40,027 bases of DNA from Bacteroidales bacterium (GTDB taxonomy: Bacteria > Bacteroidota > Bacteroidia > Bacteroidales > UBA10428), in the NCBI GenBank assembly GCA_016938235.1, contig JAFGVA010000052.1:1-40027 (forward strand), given 5' to 3'. Under the pieces are notes generated by a model that was given only the letters and a program-made list of their open reading frames with translations, was not told the origin of the DNA and did not search any database. Below are positions 32,846 through 40,027 of the stretch, one piece after another. Position numbers and translations under genes: made by a program. The first letter of the stretch is position 1. Each line of letters begins with the position of its first letter.

Positions 32846-35152
32846 TTAAATTTTAATGTTGATTTTATCATTTCCGCCTATTCTATATTCTTTGCCTTTC
32901 AGAATAATTGTTGCCGGAACTTCAGACTCATTCTCAATATTGGTAACTCCACCTTTAAATTCGATTCTTAACTGACTGCCTCTGAATAATATTTTAAAAG
33001 TAAAGGATGTCCATTTTTCCGGAATCTGAGGATTCAGAACCAACTTGCCATTGCTTACCCTCTTGCCTGCAAATCCTTCAATAATTGCCATATAGGTGCC
33101 AGCCATTGAGGTAATGTGCAGTCCTTCATGTACTTCATGGTTATAATCGTCAATATCAAGACGGGAAGTTCTCAGGTAAAGCTCATATGCTTTATCCATG
33201 CGTTGTAATTTTGAGGCAAGTACAACATGTACACATGGAGAAAGTGATGATTCATGAACAGTTCGCGCTTCATAAAAGTCAAAATTCTTTTCTATGGTTT
33301 CATTGCTGAACTCGTTCTCAAAGAAATAAATACCTTGCAAAACATCTGCTTGTTTAATAAAGACAGATCTGAGTATTCTGTCCCACGACCATTTTTGATT
33401 TATTGGACGGTGTTTTGGGTCAAGCTTGTCGACTGTTAATTGTTCCTTGTCCATGTATCCATCCTGCTGAAGGAATATTCCGTCTTCACGTTCGGGCAGA
33501 TACATATTGCTTATTATTTCATTCCAAAACTTGTATTCTTTGTTTTCATCAAGTTTCAGCCGTTGAATTAATGCTGAATATTTTTGCTGATTTGCTTTTT
33601 TAACTTTAATTACTGCTTCAAGCGTGTATTTTAATGTCCACTGAGCAATCTTGTTGGTATACCAGTTGTTGTTAACATTGTTCTCGTATTCATTCGGACC
33701 AGTAACTCCAAGAATAACATACTTTTTCTTTTCTTCAGAAAAGTTAACTCTCTGAGCCCAGAATCTTGATAAAGCAATTAAAACTTCCAGCCCGTAATCA
33801 ACAAGATAGCCTTCGTCGCCGGTATGCAAAACATAGTTGTAAATGGCATACGACATGGCTCCATTCCGGTGAATTTCTTCGAAAGTTATTTCCCACTCAT
33901 TATGGCATTCTTCGCCGTTCATAGTAACCATGGGAAATAGAGCTGCACCATCGGTAAATCCAAGTTTCTGCCCGTTTTCAATGGCTTTATCCAGCTGTTT
34001 GTACCTGTATAGAAGCAGATTTTTTGATACCCGCGGTGGCGCTGTTGCCAGGAAGAATGGAATGCAATAAGCTTCGGTATCCCAATAAGAAGCACCCCCG
34101 TATTTCTCGCCGGTAAACCCTTTAGGTCCAACGTTTAGTCTTTCATCCTCGCCGGTATAGGTCTGGTTCAAATGAAAAATGTTAAACCTGATTCCCTGCT
34201 GGGCTTCTGCATCGCCTTCAATAATAATATCGCTATGTTCCCAAATGCTTGCCCATTTCTGTTTATGATCTGCCAGCATCTTATCATAACCTTCAGCAGC
34301 AGCTTCCCTGACAACTTTTTTTGCATCACTTAATATGCTCTCCCTGGAATGATTAAGTGATGATAAAACAGAAATATATTTAAGGATTTTCAGCTCAGAG
34401 TTTTTACTGATCTTTTGCTTATATGTTGCTGAAACAAACCCTTCTTTTGAACTATTTTCTAGGGTAATGTTAATTTCTGCATTATCCAGATAGCTCTTAA
34501 CGAACATGCCATTCGCAACATCAAATTCGGTTTTCTTGGTTTGTGTTTGAAGATATGCTTCATTTCCATCAACCTCATGTTTAATTTGCTTCCAGAAAAC
34601 TTCATCCCAGTTAGCATCCTGGTTAACAACATTACCATCGAGGTAAGGTGTGAACTCAATTTCGGCATCGAAGTTTAAGGGTTTTATGCTGTAACTAATA
34701 ACCCCGGTCTCTGGTTTTGCCATACTGAGAAACCTGCAGGCAGAAACCTGAACTTGTTTTCCCGAGGACATCTCTGCAACAAAATCACGACTTAGAGTCC
34801 CCTCCTTCATATTCAGAACTCTGGTAAAGGATAATACTTCACATTTAGATAAATCAAGAGATTCGCCGTCGATTTTAACTTTTATTCCAGTAAAGTTGGT
34901 TGAGTTCAGTACTTTAGCAAAATACTCCGGATAACCGTTTTTCCACCAGCCTACTTTTGTTTTATCGGGATAATATACCCCGGCAACATAAGTGCCCTGA
35001 AGCGTTTTTCCACTATAATCTTCTTCAAAGTTAGCCCTCTGTCCAAATTGTCCGTTTCCAATACTGAAAATACTTTCAGATGAGCGATGATTATCAGGAT
35101 TAAAATTATCCTCAATTATTAACCACGGATCTACTTTTAAGTACTTCTTCAT
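32846..35152 (-). CDS. GH65 maltose phosphorylase
   Basis: The 768-residue cytosolic enzyme uses phosphate to split maltose into glucose and beta-glucose-1-phosphate. Full GH65 architecture is present: an N-terminal beta-sandwich (about 1-270), an (alpha/alpha)6 barrel (about 310-700) with the general acid E488 in GPNEYENNV, the HESSLSP phosphate-site motif, and the C-terminal jelly-roll. E488 aligns with the known acid of Lactobacillus maltose phosphorylase from memory. Kojibiose and trehalose phosphorylases are related, but the alpha-glucan operon and pgmB fit maltose. It overlaps pgmB by 4 bp, so the two are translationally coupled. Confidence 0.92.
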   Translation of the reverse strand: MKKYLKVDPWLIIEDNFNPDNHRSSESIFSIGNGQFGQRANFEEDYSGKTLQGTYVAGVYYPDKTKVGWWKNGYPEYFAKVLNSTNFTGIKVKIDGESLDLSKCEVLSFTRVLNMKEGTLSRDFVAEMSSGKQVQVSACRFLSMAKPETGVISYSIKPLNFDAEIEFTPYLDGNVVNQDANWDEVFWKQIKHEVDGNEAYLQTQTKKTEFDVANGMFVKSYLDNAEINITLENSSKEGFVSATYKQKISKNSELKILKYISVLSSLNHSRESILSDAKKVVREAAAEGYDKMLADHKQKWASIWEHSDIIIEGDAEAQQGIRFNIFHLNQTYTGEDERLNVGPKGFTGEKYGGASYWDTEAYCIPFFLATAPPRVSKNLLLYRYKQLDKAIENGQKLGFTDGAALFPMVTMNGEECHNEWEITFEEIHRNGAMSYAIYNYVLHTGDEGYLVDYGLEVLIALSRFWAQRVNFSEEKKKYVILGVTGPNEYENNVNNNWYTNKIAQWTLKYTLEAVIKVKKANQQKYSALIQRLKLDENKEYKFWNEIISNMYLPEREDGIFLQQDGYMDKEQLTVDKLDPKHRPINQKWSWDRILRSVFIKQADVLQGIYFFENEFSNETIEKNFDFYEARTVHESSLSPCVHVVLASKLQRMDKAYELYLRTSRLDIDDYNHEVHEGLHITSMAGTYMAIIEGFAGKRVSNGKLVLNPQIPEKWTSFTFKILFRGSQLRIEFKGGVTNIENESEVPATIILKGKEYRIGGNDKINIKI

Positions 35153-35820
35153 TTTAGGTTAACTAATTTCAGTTTATTTACTATTTCTTCAAATGTTACA
35201 TTTGCAAATCCGGGTATGAGGTGGTCCCACCCGTTTAGATTTTCTGGCGCACCAACCCCTACACAAAACATATTGCCATTTCTGGCAGCATCAATTCCGG
35301 CTTGGGCATCTTCAAATACGATGCAGCTTTCCGGTTCAATTCCAAGTTCTTGTGCTCCTTTTAAGAATACTTCGGGGTCTGGTTTTGCATTCGATACCTT
35401 GGTGCCATCAATAACAGCATCGAAATAACTGTTAAGCTTCAACCTTTCCAAAATTAAAGGTGCATTCTTACTGGCCGAGCCAAGGGCTGTTTTTATACCC
35501 TTTCCTCTTAACTCTGTAAGAAATGCACTTACCCCTGGCAAAATTTCTTCTGGTTCAAGCTTTTCGATATATTCAACATACCACTCGTTTTTTTTTGCAG
35601 CTGACTTCTCCATATCGGCAGCAGTAAGCTCTTTGCCTCCAATCTCGAGAAGAATTTCAAGCGAACGCATACGACTTACTCCTTTTAATCTTTCGTTGTC
35701 TTCTTCGGTAAAATCGAACCCTAATTCGTTTGCCAATCTCTTCCAGGCCAGATAATGGTATTTAGCTGTATCTACAATTACTCCGTCTAAATCGAATATG
35801 CAAGCTCTAATTTTATTCAT
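35149..35820 (-). CDS. pgmB: Beta-phosphoglucomutase
   Basis: From ATG 35820 the product has 223 residues; a TTG at 35850 is rejected. It is a HAD-superfamily mutase with FDLDGVIVDT (nucleophile D10, acid/base D12), the beta-PGM-specific KGVSRMRSLE loop, GSASKNAP (motif II Ser) and FEDAQAGIDAA (metal-binding motif). It converts beta-glucose-1-phosphate to glucose-6-phosphate in the cytosol. Its stop overlaps the phosphorylase start by 4 bp, and it starts 10 bp after the transporter stop, so the order transporter-mutase-phosphorylase is a coherent unit. Confidence 0.95.
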   Translation of the reverse strand: MNKIRACIFDLDGVIVDTAKYHYLAWKRLANELGFDFTEEDNERLKGVSRMRSLEILLEIGGKELTAADMEKSAAKKNEWYVEYIEKLEPEEILPGVSAFLTELRGKGIKTALGSASKNAPLILERLKLNSYFDAVIDGTKVSNAKPDPEVFLKGAQELGIEPESCIVFEDAQAGIDAARNGNMFCVGVGAPENLNGWDHLIPGFANVTFEEIVNKLKLVNLK

Positions 35821-35830
35821 TATTATTTTC

Positions 35831-37567
35831 TTAATCGTTTTCTTTAACAAACAATACCATTACAGCTGCCAGTAAAAGGGATATTCCACCAATCAGCAAC
35901 GCGTAAATTGGTTGATCATCAAAGAAATATTGAACACAAAATCCTAAAATACTTGCTGCAACTATCTGTGGTATTACAATAAAAAAGTTGAAAATACCCA
36001 TATAAACACCCATTTTGTTTGCTGGTATTGCCCCGGTTAAAATTGCATATGGCATAGCAAGAATCGAAGCCCAGGCCAGACCAATACCTAATTCAGATAT
36101 TATGAGCATTTGAGGATTTTGAATTACAAAAAAAGATGCCATGCTGATACCTCCGATTACCAAAGATATTGCATGAACAATTGTTCTTTTTGTTCTTTTA
36201 GCCATCCACATAAGCAGGAAAGCCATAACCGCGGCAAAACCATTATAAACAGCCATTAAGATTCCAACCCAATCAGCCCCTTTGTTATACTCTTTGATAA
36301 TAGTGACCATCCGCTGTTGTGTTTTAGGCTGAAGCATAAGTGTTTGACTAACTGTTGTGTCAGCATAGAATTTTGCAGTACGAACAGTTGCAGTAACATT
36401 CTTGCCTGCTTCATAACGTTTTTCGAAGTGTTTTAAATCCTTTTGAATATCACTAAAGTTTCTCCATACCTCATCTTCAGGAACAGCCTTAATATTTGCT
36501 GTGGCCTGGTTTAGTTCGGTAAAAACCTCGTAATCTAATTTCATGTCGTATTTGGTGCTGGTAACACCCGATGTGGTGTATATCCACATAGAAAAAAGAG
36601 CAAACCATGAGAAAAACTGAACAAATGCCAATTGCTTCATGGTTATAGGCATTTTATTTAAATCTGAAATAATTTCAGAAAAACCTGTCTTTAGCTTTAA
36701 TTTTTTGAATATTCCGGCTAAAATTTCAAATACTCCAAAGGCAATTAATCCAATGGCAAAAATGTAAACCTCTTTCTCAACATGAATTCTCAACAGAGGT
36801 ATAGTAACAGCAACTCCCAATAAGATTAATACCAAACCAATTTTAAAATAGTTGGGTTCTTTCTTTGCATCTGCGGCATTTGTGTTAGTAGCTGATTCTT
36901 CTTTTAGTTTTTTCTCAGCGGCTTCGAATTCTTCTAATTGTTCCGGTGAATATTCTTTTGTTCTTAAAACAGTCCATAATACTGCGAGGAAAAAAACACC
37001 CCCCCCCAGATAAAAAGCTAATTTAAGACTTGGAGCTATTTCGTTGCCTGTGGCCACATTCGAAACATGAAACCAATTTGTTAAAATATAGGGAAGAGCC
37101 GAAGCAACAACGGCTCCGATTCCAATAAAAAAGCTTTGCATTGAGAATCCCATTGTCCGCTGATTGGGTGGAAGCATGTCACCCACAAAGGCCCGGAAAG
37201 GTTCCATTGAAATATTAATTGAAGCATCCATTATCCAAAGCGTGCCCACTGCAATCCATAAAGTGGGCGAATTTGGCATTGCCAGTAAAGCAATTGAGGC
37301 TAAAATGGCTCCTACAAGAAAATAAGGGCGTCTTCTGCCAAGCCTGGTCCAGGTTTTATCGCTATAATGACCAATAATGGGCTGTACAATCAGACCGGTA
37401 ATTGGAGCTGCGAGCCAATACACAGATAGTTTTCCAATGTCTCCGCCCAGAATTTCAAAAATCCGGCTAACATTGGCATTTTGTAATGCAAATCCGAATT
37501 GAATCCCTAAAAATCCAAAACTCATATTCCAGATCTGCCAAAACGAAAGATTCGGTTTATTTTTCAT
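35831..37567 (-). CDS. MFS maltose transporter (SLC45/GPH-like), first gene of the operon
   Basis: From ATG 37567 the protein has 578 residues. It starts FWQIWNMSFGFLGIQFGFALQN, the signature of the Bacteroidota maltose transporters related to SLC45, and has the loop RLGRRRPYFLVG. About twelve membrane segments are interrupted by a ~75-residue soluble insertion (about 345-420), longer than usual for MFS proteins. It should move maltose from periplasm to cytosol. A G9 tract (36999-37007 on the plus strand as C9) in the coding sequence is a slippage-prone site. A TTG-start extension to 37597 is rejected. The promoter lies about 75 bp upstream. Confidence 0.9.
   Translation of the reverse strand: MKNKPNLSFWQIWNMSFGFLGIQFGFALQNANVSRIFEILGGDIGKLSVYWLAAPITGLIVQPIIGHYSDKTWTRLGRRRPYFLVGAILASIALLAMPNSPTLWIAVGTLWIMDASINISMEPFRAFVGDMLPPNQRTMGFSMQSFFIGIGAVVASALPYILTNWFHVSNVATGNEIAPSLKLAFYLGGGVFFLAVLWTVLRTKEYSPEQLEEFEAAEKKLKEESATNTNAADAKKEPNYFKIGLVLILLGVAVTIPLLRIHVEKEVYIFAIGLIAFGVFEILAGIFKKLKLKTGFSEIISDLNKMPITMKQLAFVQFFSWFALFSMWIYTTSGVTSTKYDMKLDYEVFTELNQATANIKAVPEDEVWRNFSDIQKDLKHFEKRYEAGKNVTATVRTAKFYADTTVSQTLMLQPKTQQRMVTIIKEYNKGADWVGILMAVYNGFAAVMAFLLMWMAKRTKRTIVHAISLVIGGISMASFFVIQNPQMLIISELGIGLAWASILAMPYAILTGAIPANKMGVYMGIFNFFIVIPQIVAASILGFCVQYFFDDQPIYALLIGGISLLLAAVMVLFVKEND
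36999..37007 (-). repeat. G9 homopolymer in the maltose transporter gene
   Basis: Nine consecutive G on the coding strand encode the end of Leu and three Gly (YLGGGV) about a third of the way into the gene. A one-base change would truncate the protein early. Confidence 0.9.
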
Positions 37568-37645
37568 GCGTAGAATGGTTAATGTGAAATTGAGCAAGCT
37601 TTTTTATATTGCTCTTTTATTTAGCGTATTAAAGTTTTATTGAAT

Positions 37646-37676
37646 CAAATTTATCTCCGGTATACCGTGTAGCAAA
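37646..37676 (-). promoter_or_regulatory. Promoter of the maltose operon
   Basis: On the minus strand TTTG (37673-37676), a 19-nt spacer and TAAATTTG (37646-37653) match the Bacteroidota consensus exactly. Transcription should begin near 37640, leaving a leader of about 70 nt before ATG 37567. Confidence 0.85.
37658..37667. promoter_or_regulatory. CGGTATACCG palindrome inside the promoter spacer
   Basis: The 10-bp perfect palindrome lies between the -33 and -7 boxes, where a bound repressor would block RNA polymerase. It is GC-rich against a very AT-rich background. The binding protein is unknown. Confidence 0.55.
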
Positions 37677-37734
37677 AAAATAAAAAGCCCAAAACTGCTG
37701 TTTTTAGCATCAAATAAGGTCTGAAGCCGCATTT

Positions 37735-37744
37735 CAAACGTTTG
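37735..37744. promoter_or_regulatory. LacI-type operator, copy 1
   Basis: CAAACGTTTG is a perfect palindrome with a central CG, the usual form of LacI-family operators. Both copies share the longer context TTTCAAACGTTTGC. This copy is about 60 bp upstream of the -33 box of the maltose operon. Confidence 0.7.
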
Positions 37745-37927
37745 CGGAAAAAGTGATTTTTAAATAAAATTTTTTTTAAATAGTGCCAAAAACTGCTAAA
37801 AATCAGGTATTTCAATGCCTTAAGCTAAATTGTTTCTTAAAAATAAACCCTGGTAATTTGCTATTTGTTGGTTTTTATGCAAAAAATGCTAAAACAAAGC
37901 AGCTCATCCCTTATAAATTGTACGTTT

Positions 37928-37937
37928 CAAACGTTTG
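37928..37937. promoter_or_regulatory. LacI-type operator, copy 2
   Basis: CAAACGTTTG recurs 193 bp from copy 1 and about 120 bp before the GIN-domain gene. Its last four bases could double as the -33 TTTG of a rightward promoter ending in TATTTTTG (37955-37962), with a short 17-nt spacer. Confidence 0.65.
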
Positions 37938-38054
37938 CATAATATTTCGGAATATATTTTTGATTTATGCAGCGCATAGGAATTAAACTACGTCTTTTAC
38001 TATTTAGTTTAAACTTTTATTGTTAGAAATTTTATTAACCAAACTTCTTAAAAA

Positions 38055-38753
38055 ATGAAAAAAAAAGTAAGCTTAGGAATTTTTATAGCGCCATTTTTAA
38101 TTCTGCTTTTTGTAACAACAAGCAAATTGTATGCTTTTGAAGAACAACGCGATGTTAAGGATTTTAATGAAATTAGTTTTTCTATTGCCGGCAATTTGAT
38201 ATTGGATCAGGGGAATGAATTTAAATTTACTATTAGTGGCAATAAAAGCGACGTAGAGGAGATAATAACTAAAGTTGAAAACGGAAGGTTAATTGTTAAA
38301 ACCAAGTCGCACGTTCATAATCTTTCCGATATAGTTGTCAGAATTACTTTACCTGAACTTAGGAGTCTTGACCTGGCGGGCTCTGGTGATGTAGTTGCAA
38401 AAGAAAGTTTTAAATCTGATAATTTAAATATTTCAATTGCCGGCTCGGGTGATGTTGTGTTTGATAATCTGACTGCTGAAGAAGTTGAATTATCAATCGC
38501 AGGCTCAGGGGATATGATTATTAAAGGTAAAACCAAAGAACTGGAAATAAGTATTACCGGTTCAGGAGACATAAATACTGTAGAATTTACCGCTTCAGAT
38601 GTTGAGGTTAATATTACAGGTTCAGGAGATGCAAAGGTTTATGCAACAGATAAACTGGAAACAAATATTGTAGGTAGCGGTAGTGTATATTATAAGGGTA
38701 AACCACTTATTGATGCCAGCTCAGTGGGTTCCGGAAGTACTAAATCTTTATAG
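38055..38753 (+). CDS. Head-GIN domain (DUF2807) exported protein
   Basis: The 232-residue protein has a signal peptide (FIAPFLILLFVTTSKLYA) and a repetitive beta-helix of the DUF2807/head-GIN type, with six or so glycine-rich turns of the form AGSGD, TGSGD and VGSGS. Such proteins are common in Bacteroidota and are thought to be secreted or envelope-bound auto-transporter-like beta solenoids; their function is not established. It is divergent from the maltose operon across a region with two LacI-type sites, one close to its own promoter. It ends in a strong hairpin. Confidence 0.88.
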   Translation: MKKKVSLGIFIAPFLILLFVTTSKLYAFEEQRDVKDFNEISFSIAGNLILDQGNEFKFTISGNKSDVEEIITKVENGRLIVKTKSHVHNLSDIVVRITLPELRSLDLAGSGDVVAKESFKSDNLNISIAGSGDVVFDNLTAEEVELSIAGSGDMIIKGKTKELEISITGSGDINTVEFTASDVEVNITGSGDAKVYATDKLETNIVGSGSVYYKGKPLIDASSVGSGSTKSL

Positions 38754-38768
38754 AATGATATAATAACT

Positions 38769-38807
38769 AGCCACGAATTCACGAATAGTATTCGCGCATT
38801 CGTGGCT
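38769..38807. terminator. Two-way terminator with nested hairpin
   Basis: AGCCACGAAT (38769-38778) pairs with ATTCGTGGCT (38798-38807), followed by a T-rich run. The loop contains a second palindrome CGAATA-G-TATTCG. It lies between the convergent GIN-domain and OmpA-like genes. Confidence 0.8.
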
Positions 38808-38821
38808 TTTCTTTTTCAATC

Positions 38822-39829
38822 TTAATTCCCCTCCAGAATCTCAAAGATTTCATCCAGATTTGGAGTTAGTATTATCTCTGTGCGCCGATTCTTCTGTCTT
38901 GCTTCAGCAGTTTTTGCAGGATCTACCGGTAAAAATTCTCCCCGGCCACTGGCTGTTAATCTCTTTGGATTTATGCTGGAATTATCTAATAGTATTCTGA
39001 TTATCGCTGTTGCTCTTTTCACGCTTAAGTCCCAGTTGTCTTTCATTGCAGAACCCGGAATAACAGGCACATCATCGGTATGTCCCTCAATTGTAATATT
39101 AATATCCGGATTTTGTTCTAAAACAACGGCAAGTTTCTTTAATGCCGAAACACCGCGGGCATCCACTTCTGTGCTGCCGCTGCCAAATAGTAGTTTCTCA
39201 TCCAGCGAAACATAAACCTTTCCGTTCTTTTTAGTAATCGTTAAGCCTTGTCCCTCAAAACCCATCAGCGCATCGCTAACTTTTTTACGAAGAGCATTAA
39301 CAGCCTCATCTTTCTGGGCAAGCATACGTTCAAGATCCGATAAACGCTTGTTCCTGTCATCAAGTTCTGACGAGAGACGCTCCAATTCCCTGCGCTCTGC
39401 ATCCAGCTTTTGAGATAGCATGTTAAGCTGATCTTCTTTAGTATATAAATCTTTTTGGGTCCGCTCCAGTTGATTCATCATCTTTCTGGCCTCAGAATCA
39501 CTCCCACTTACTAATGCCTGGTGTGTCTGTTGAAGCTCTTTATAACGCTTGTCTAAAGATTGATACTCAGATTTCATTCTATTCAATTCTTCAACATCTT
39601 CCAGTTGTTGATTCTTAATGCGTTCTATTTCCTTTTCAGAACCTTCAACTTTTGATTTCAATTCAGTATTCTCTACGTTCAGCTGCTCATTTTCCTGCAA
39701 CATTTCTTCCCTTTCGCGATAGCAATCGTCCTTTTCCTTTACCGCTTCGTCATAAATTTTTGGTGCAGCACAAGCTGTGGCAAGCACAGTTGCAATTAGT
39801 CCTATAAATTTTATACCCTGAATGCTCAT
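38822..39829 (-). CDS. OmpA-family lipoprotein with long coiled coil
   Basis: The 335-residue protein has a lipoprotein-type signal (VLATACAA, Cys at about residue 20), a coiled coil rich in E/K/L/Q (about 25-190) and a C-terminal OmpA/MotB-like peptidoglycan-binding domain (about 205-330). The latter includes ITIEGHTDDVPV, NWDLSVKRATAIIRILL, SGRGEFLPVDP and RQKNRRTEI. The domain binds diaminopimelate in the murein, so the protein likely tethers the outer membrane, or something it carries, to the wall across the periplasm. A MotB role is unlikely because there is no membrane helix and no motA. It stands alone. Confidence 0.93.
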   Translation of the reverse strand: MSIQGIKFIGLIATVLATACAAPKIYDEAVKEKDDCYREREEMLQENEQLNVENTELKSKVEGSEKEIERIKNQQLEDVEELNRMKSEYQSLDKRYKELQQTHQALVSGSDSEARKMMNQLERTQKDLYTKEDQLNMLSQKLDAERRELERLSSELDDRNKRLSDLERMLAQKDEAVNALRKKVSDALMGFEGQGLTITKKNGKVYVSLDEKLLFGSGSTEVDARGVSALKKLAVVLEQNPDINITIEGHTDDVPVIPGSAMKDNWDLSVKRATAIIRILLDNSSINPKRLTASGRGEFLPVDPAKTAEARQKNRRTEIILTPNLDEIFEILEGN

Positions 39830-39950
39830 TTGTTAAAGAATATTAAAGTCCCCGATTATTCAATAATAAATCGAAAATAATTCGTTTTTATTGTATCTGC
39901 GAAATTACAACTTGTAGTATTTGTGCTCAAGAGTTATACGGATAAATTAT

Positions 39951-39958
39951 TAACTTTG
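39951..39958 (+). promoter_or_regulatory. -7 box of the gene at the right edge
   Basis: TAACTTTG fits TANNTTTG. A clear TTTG 19 bp upstream is missing. Confidence 0.45.
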
Positions 39959-39987
39959 CAGAAATTTGAGCTGAAGGATCTTATTGA

Positions 39988-40027
39988 ATGGCGATTGAAA
40001 AAAATTTATTGAACGGTATTAATTCGC
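39988..40027 (+). CDS. Start of a gene cut by the window edge
   Basis: ATG 39988 begins MAIEKNLLNGINS before the window ends. The LLxxINS start resembles that of 1-deoxy-D-xylulose-5-phosphate synthase (Dxs) in Bacteroidota, which often continues with P-x-D-L, but thirteen residues cannot settle it. The -7 box at 39951 fits a transcript starting near 39965. Confidence 0.5.
   Translation, partial: MAIEKNLLNGINS

Larger units (their letters stand above)
37568..38054. promoter_or_regulatory. Divergent regulatory region of the maltose operon and the GIN-domain gene
   Basis: The region holds the operon promoter (37646-37676), a CGGTATACCG palindrome, two CAAACGTTTG sites and a possible promoter for the rightward gene (TATTTTTG at 37955). 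Phrases of the type AAAACTGCT/TTTTAGCA recur at about 37691, 37789 and 37881 without a clear role. I accept no reading frame here. Confidence 0.75.

Noticed and set aside
37783-37986. 67-codon frame in the maltose regulatory region
   Set aside because: It overlaps an operator, is very AT-rich and has no recognisable protein features.

Overview
The window looks like a chromosomal stretch from a free-living Bacteroidota, probably a Marinilabiliales/Prolixibacteraceae-type marine or sediment bacterium. The evidence is a SusC/SusD pair, a type IX secretion (T9SS) C-terminal tail, lipoproteins with Bacteroidota-style signals, promoters of the TTTG-N19-TANNTTTG type, A-rich start regions in place of strong Shine-Dalgarno sites, and a moderately AT-rich base composition. 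Taxonomy is inferred from gene content only.

Layout. 1-1264: the 3' part of a tRNA-Leu carrying two 18-bp palindromes, a terminator, and a tyrosine recombinase gene flanked by related direct repeats and followed by a strongly folded ~100-nt sequence. 1265-4605: a TPR protein, an Mpl-like murein peptide ligase and an unknown cytosolic protein. 4622-4932: a Bacteroidota promoter, a broken tRNA-Glu copy with the same palindrome, an intact tRNA-Glu and two terminators. 4933-5741: mostly non-coding, with one small open frame and a long imperfect inverted repeat. 5742-10386: a chemoreceptor without a ligand domain, then on the minus strand a FucP/GluP-type sugar transporter, an exported flavodoxin-like protein and a secreted CE1-type esterase. 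10760-14412: a large repeat-rich T9SS surface protein (17 repeats of 25 residues) and a small lipoprotein. 14774-19232: a four-PAS hybrid histidine kinase, a TIGR01777-type SDR protein, and three small co-directional genes (Nif11-like, unknown, winged helix). 19255-22244: nadB and purD.

The main system is a maltose/alpha-glucan utilisation locus read leftward from about 37640 to 22368: MFS maltose transporter, beta-phosphoglucomutase, GH65 maltose phosphorylase, SusC, SusD, a terminator, a SusA-like neopullulanase and two GH13 lipoproteins. Surface amylases cut the glucan, SusCD imports oligosaccharides, SusA trims them, the MFS protein brings maltose into the cytosol, and GH65 plus PgmB convert it to glucose and glucose-6-phosphate by phosphorolysis. 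A near-perfect promoter, with a CGGTATACCG palindrome in its spacer, precedes the operon. Two LacI-type CAAACGTTTG sites lie in the divergent region shared with a head-GIN (DUF2807) protein gene. No regulator gene is present in the window.

The right end holds an OmpA-family lipoprotein with a long coiled coil and the first codons of another gene. The least explained signals are the palindromes placed exactly in tRNA loops (the only three full copies I saw in the window), the recombinase with its folded flanks, the three-gene Nif11-like cassette, and a G9 tract inside the maltose transporter gene.
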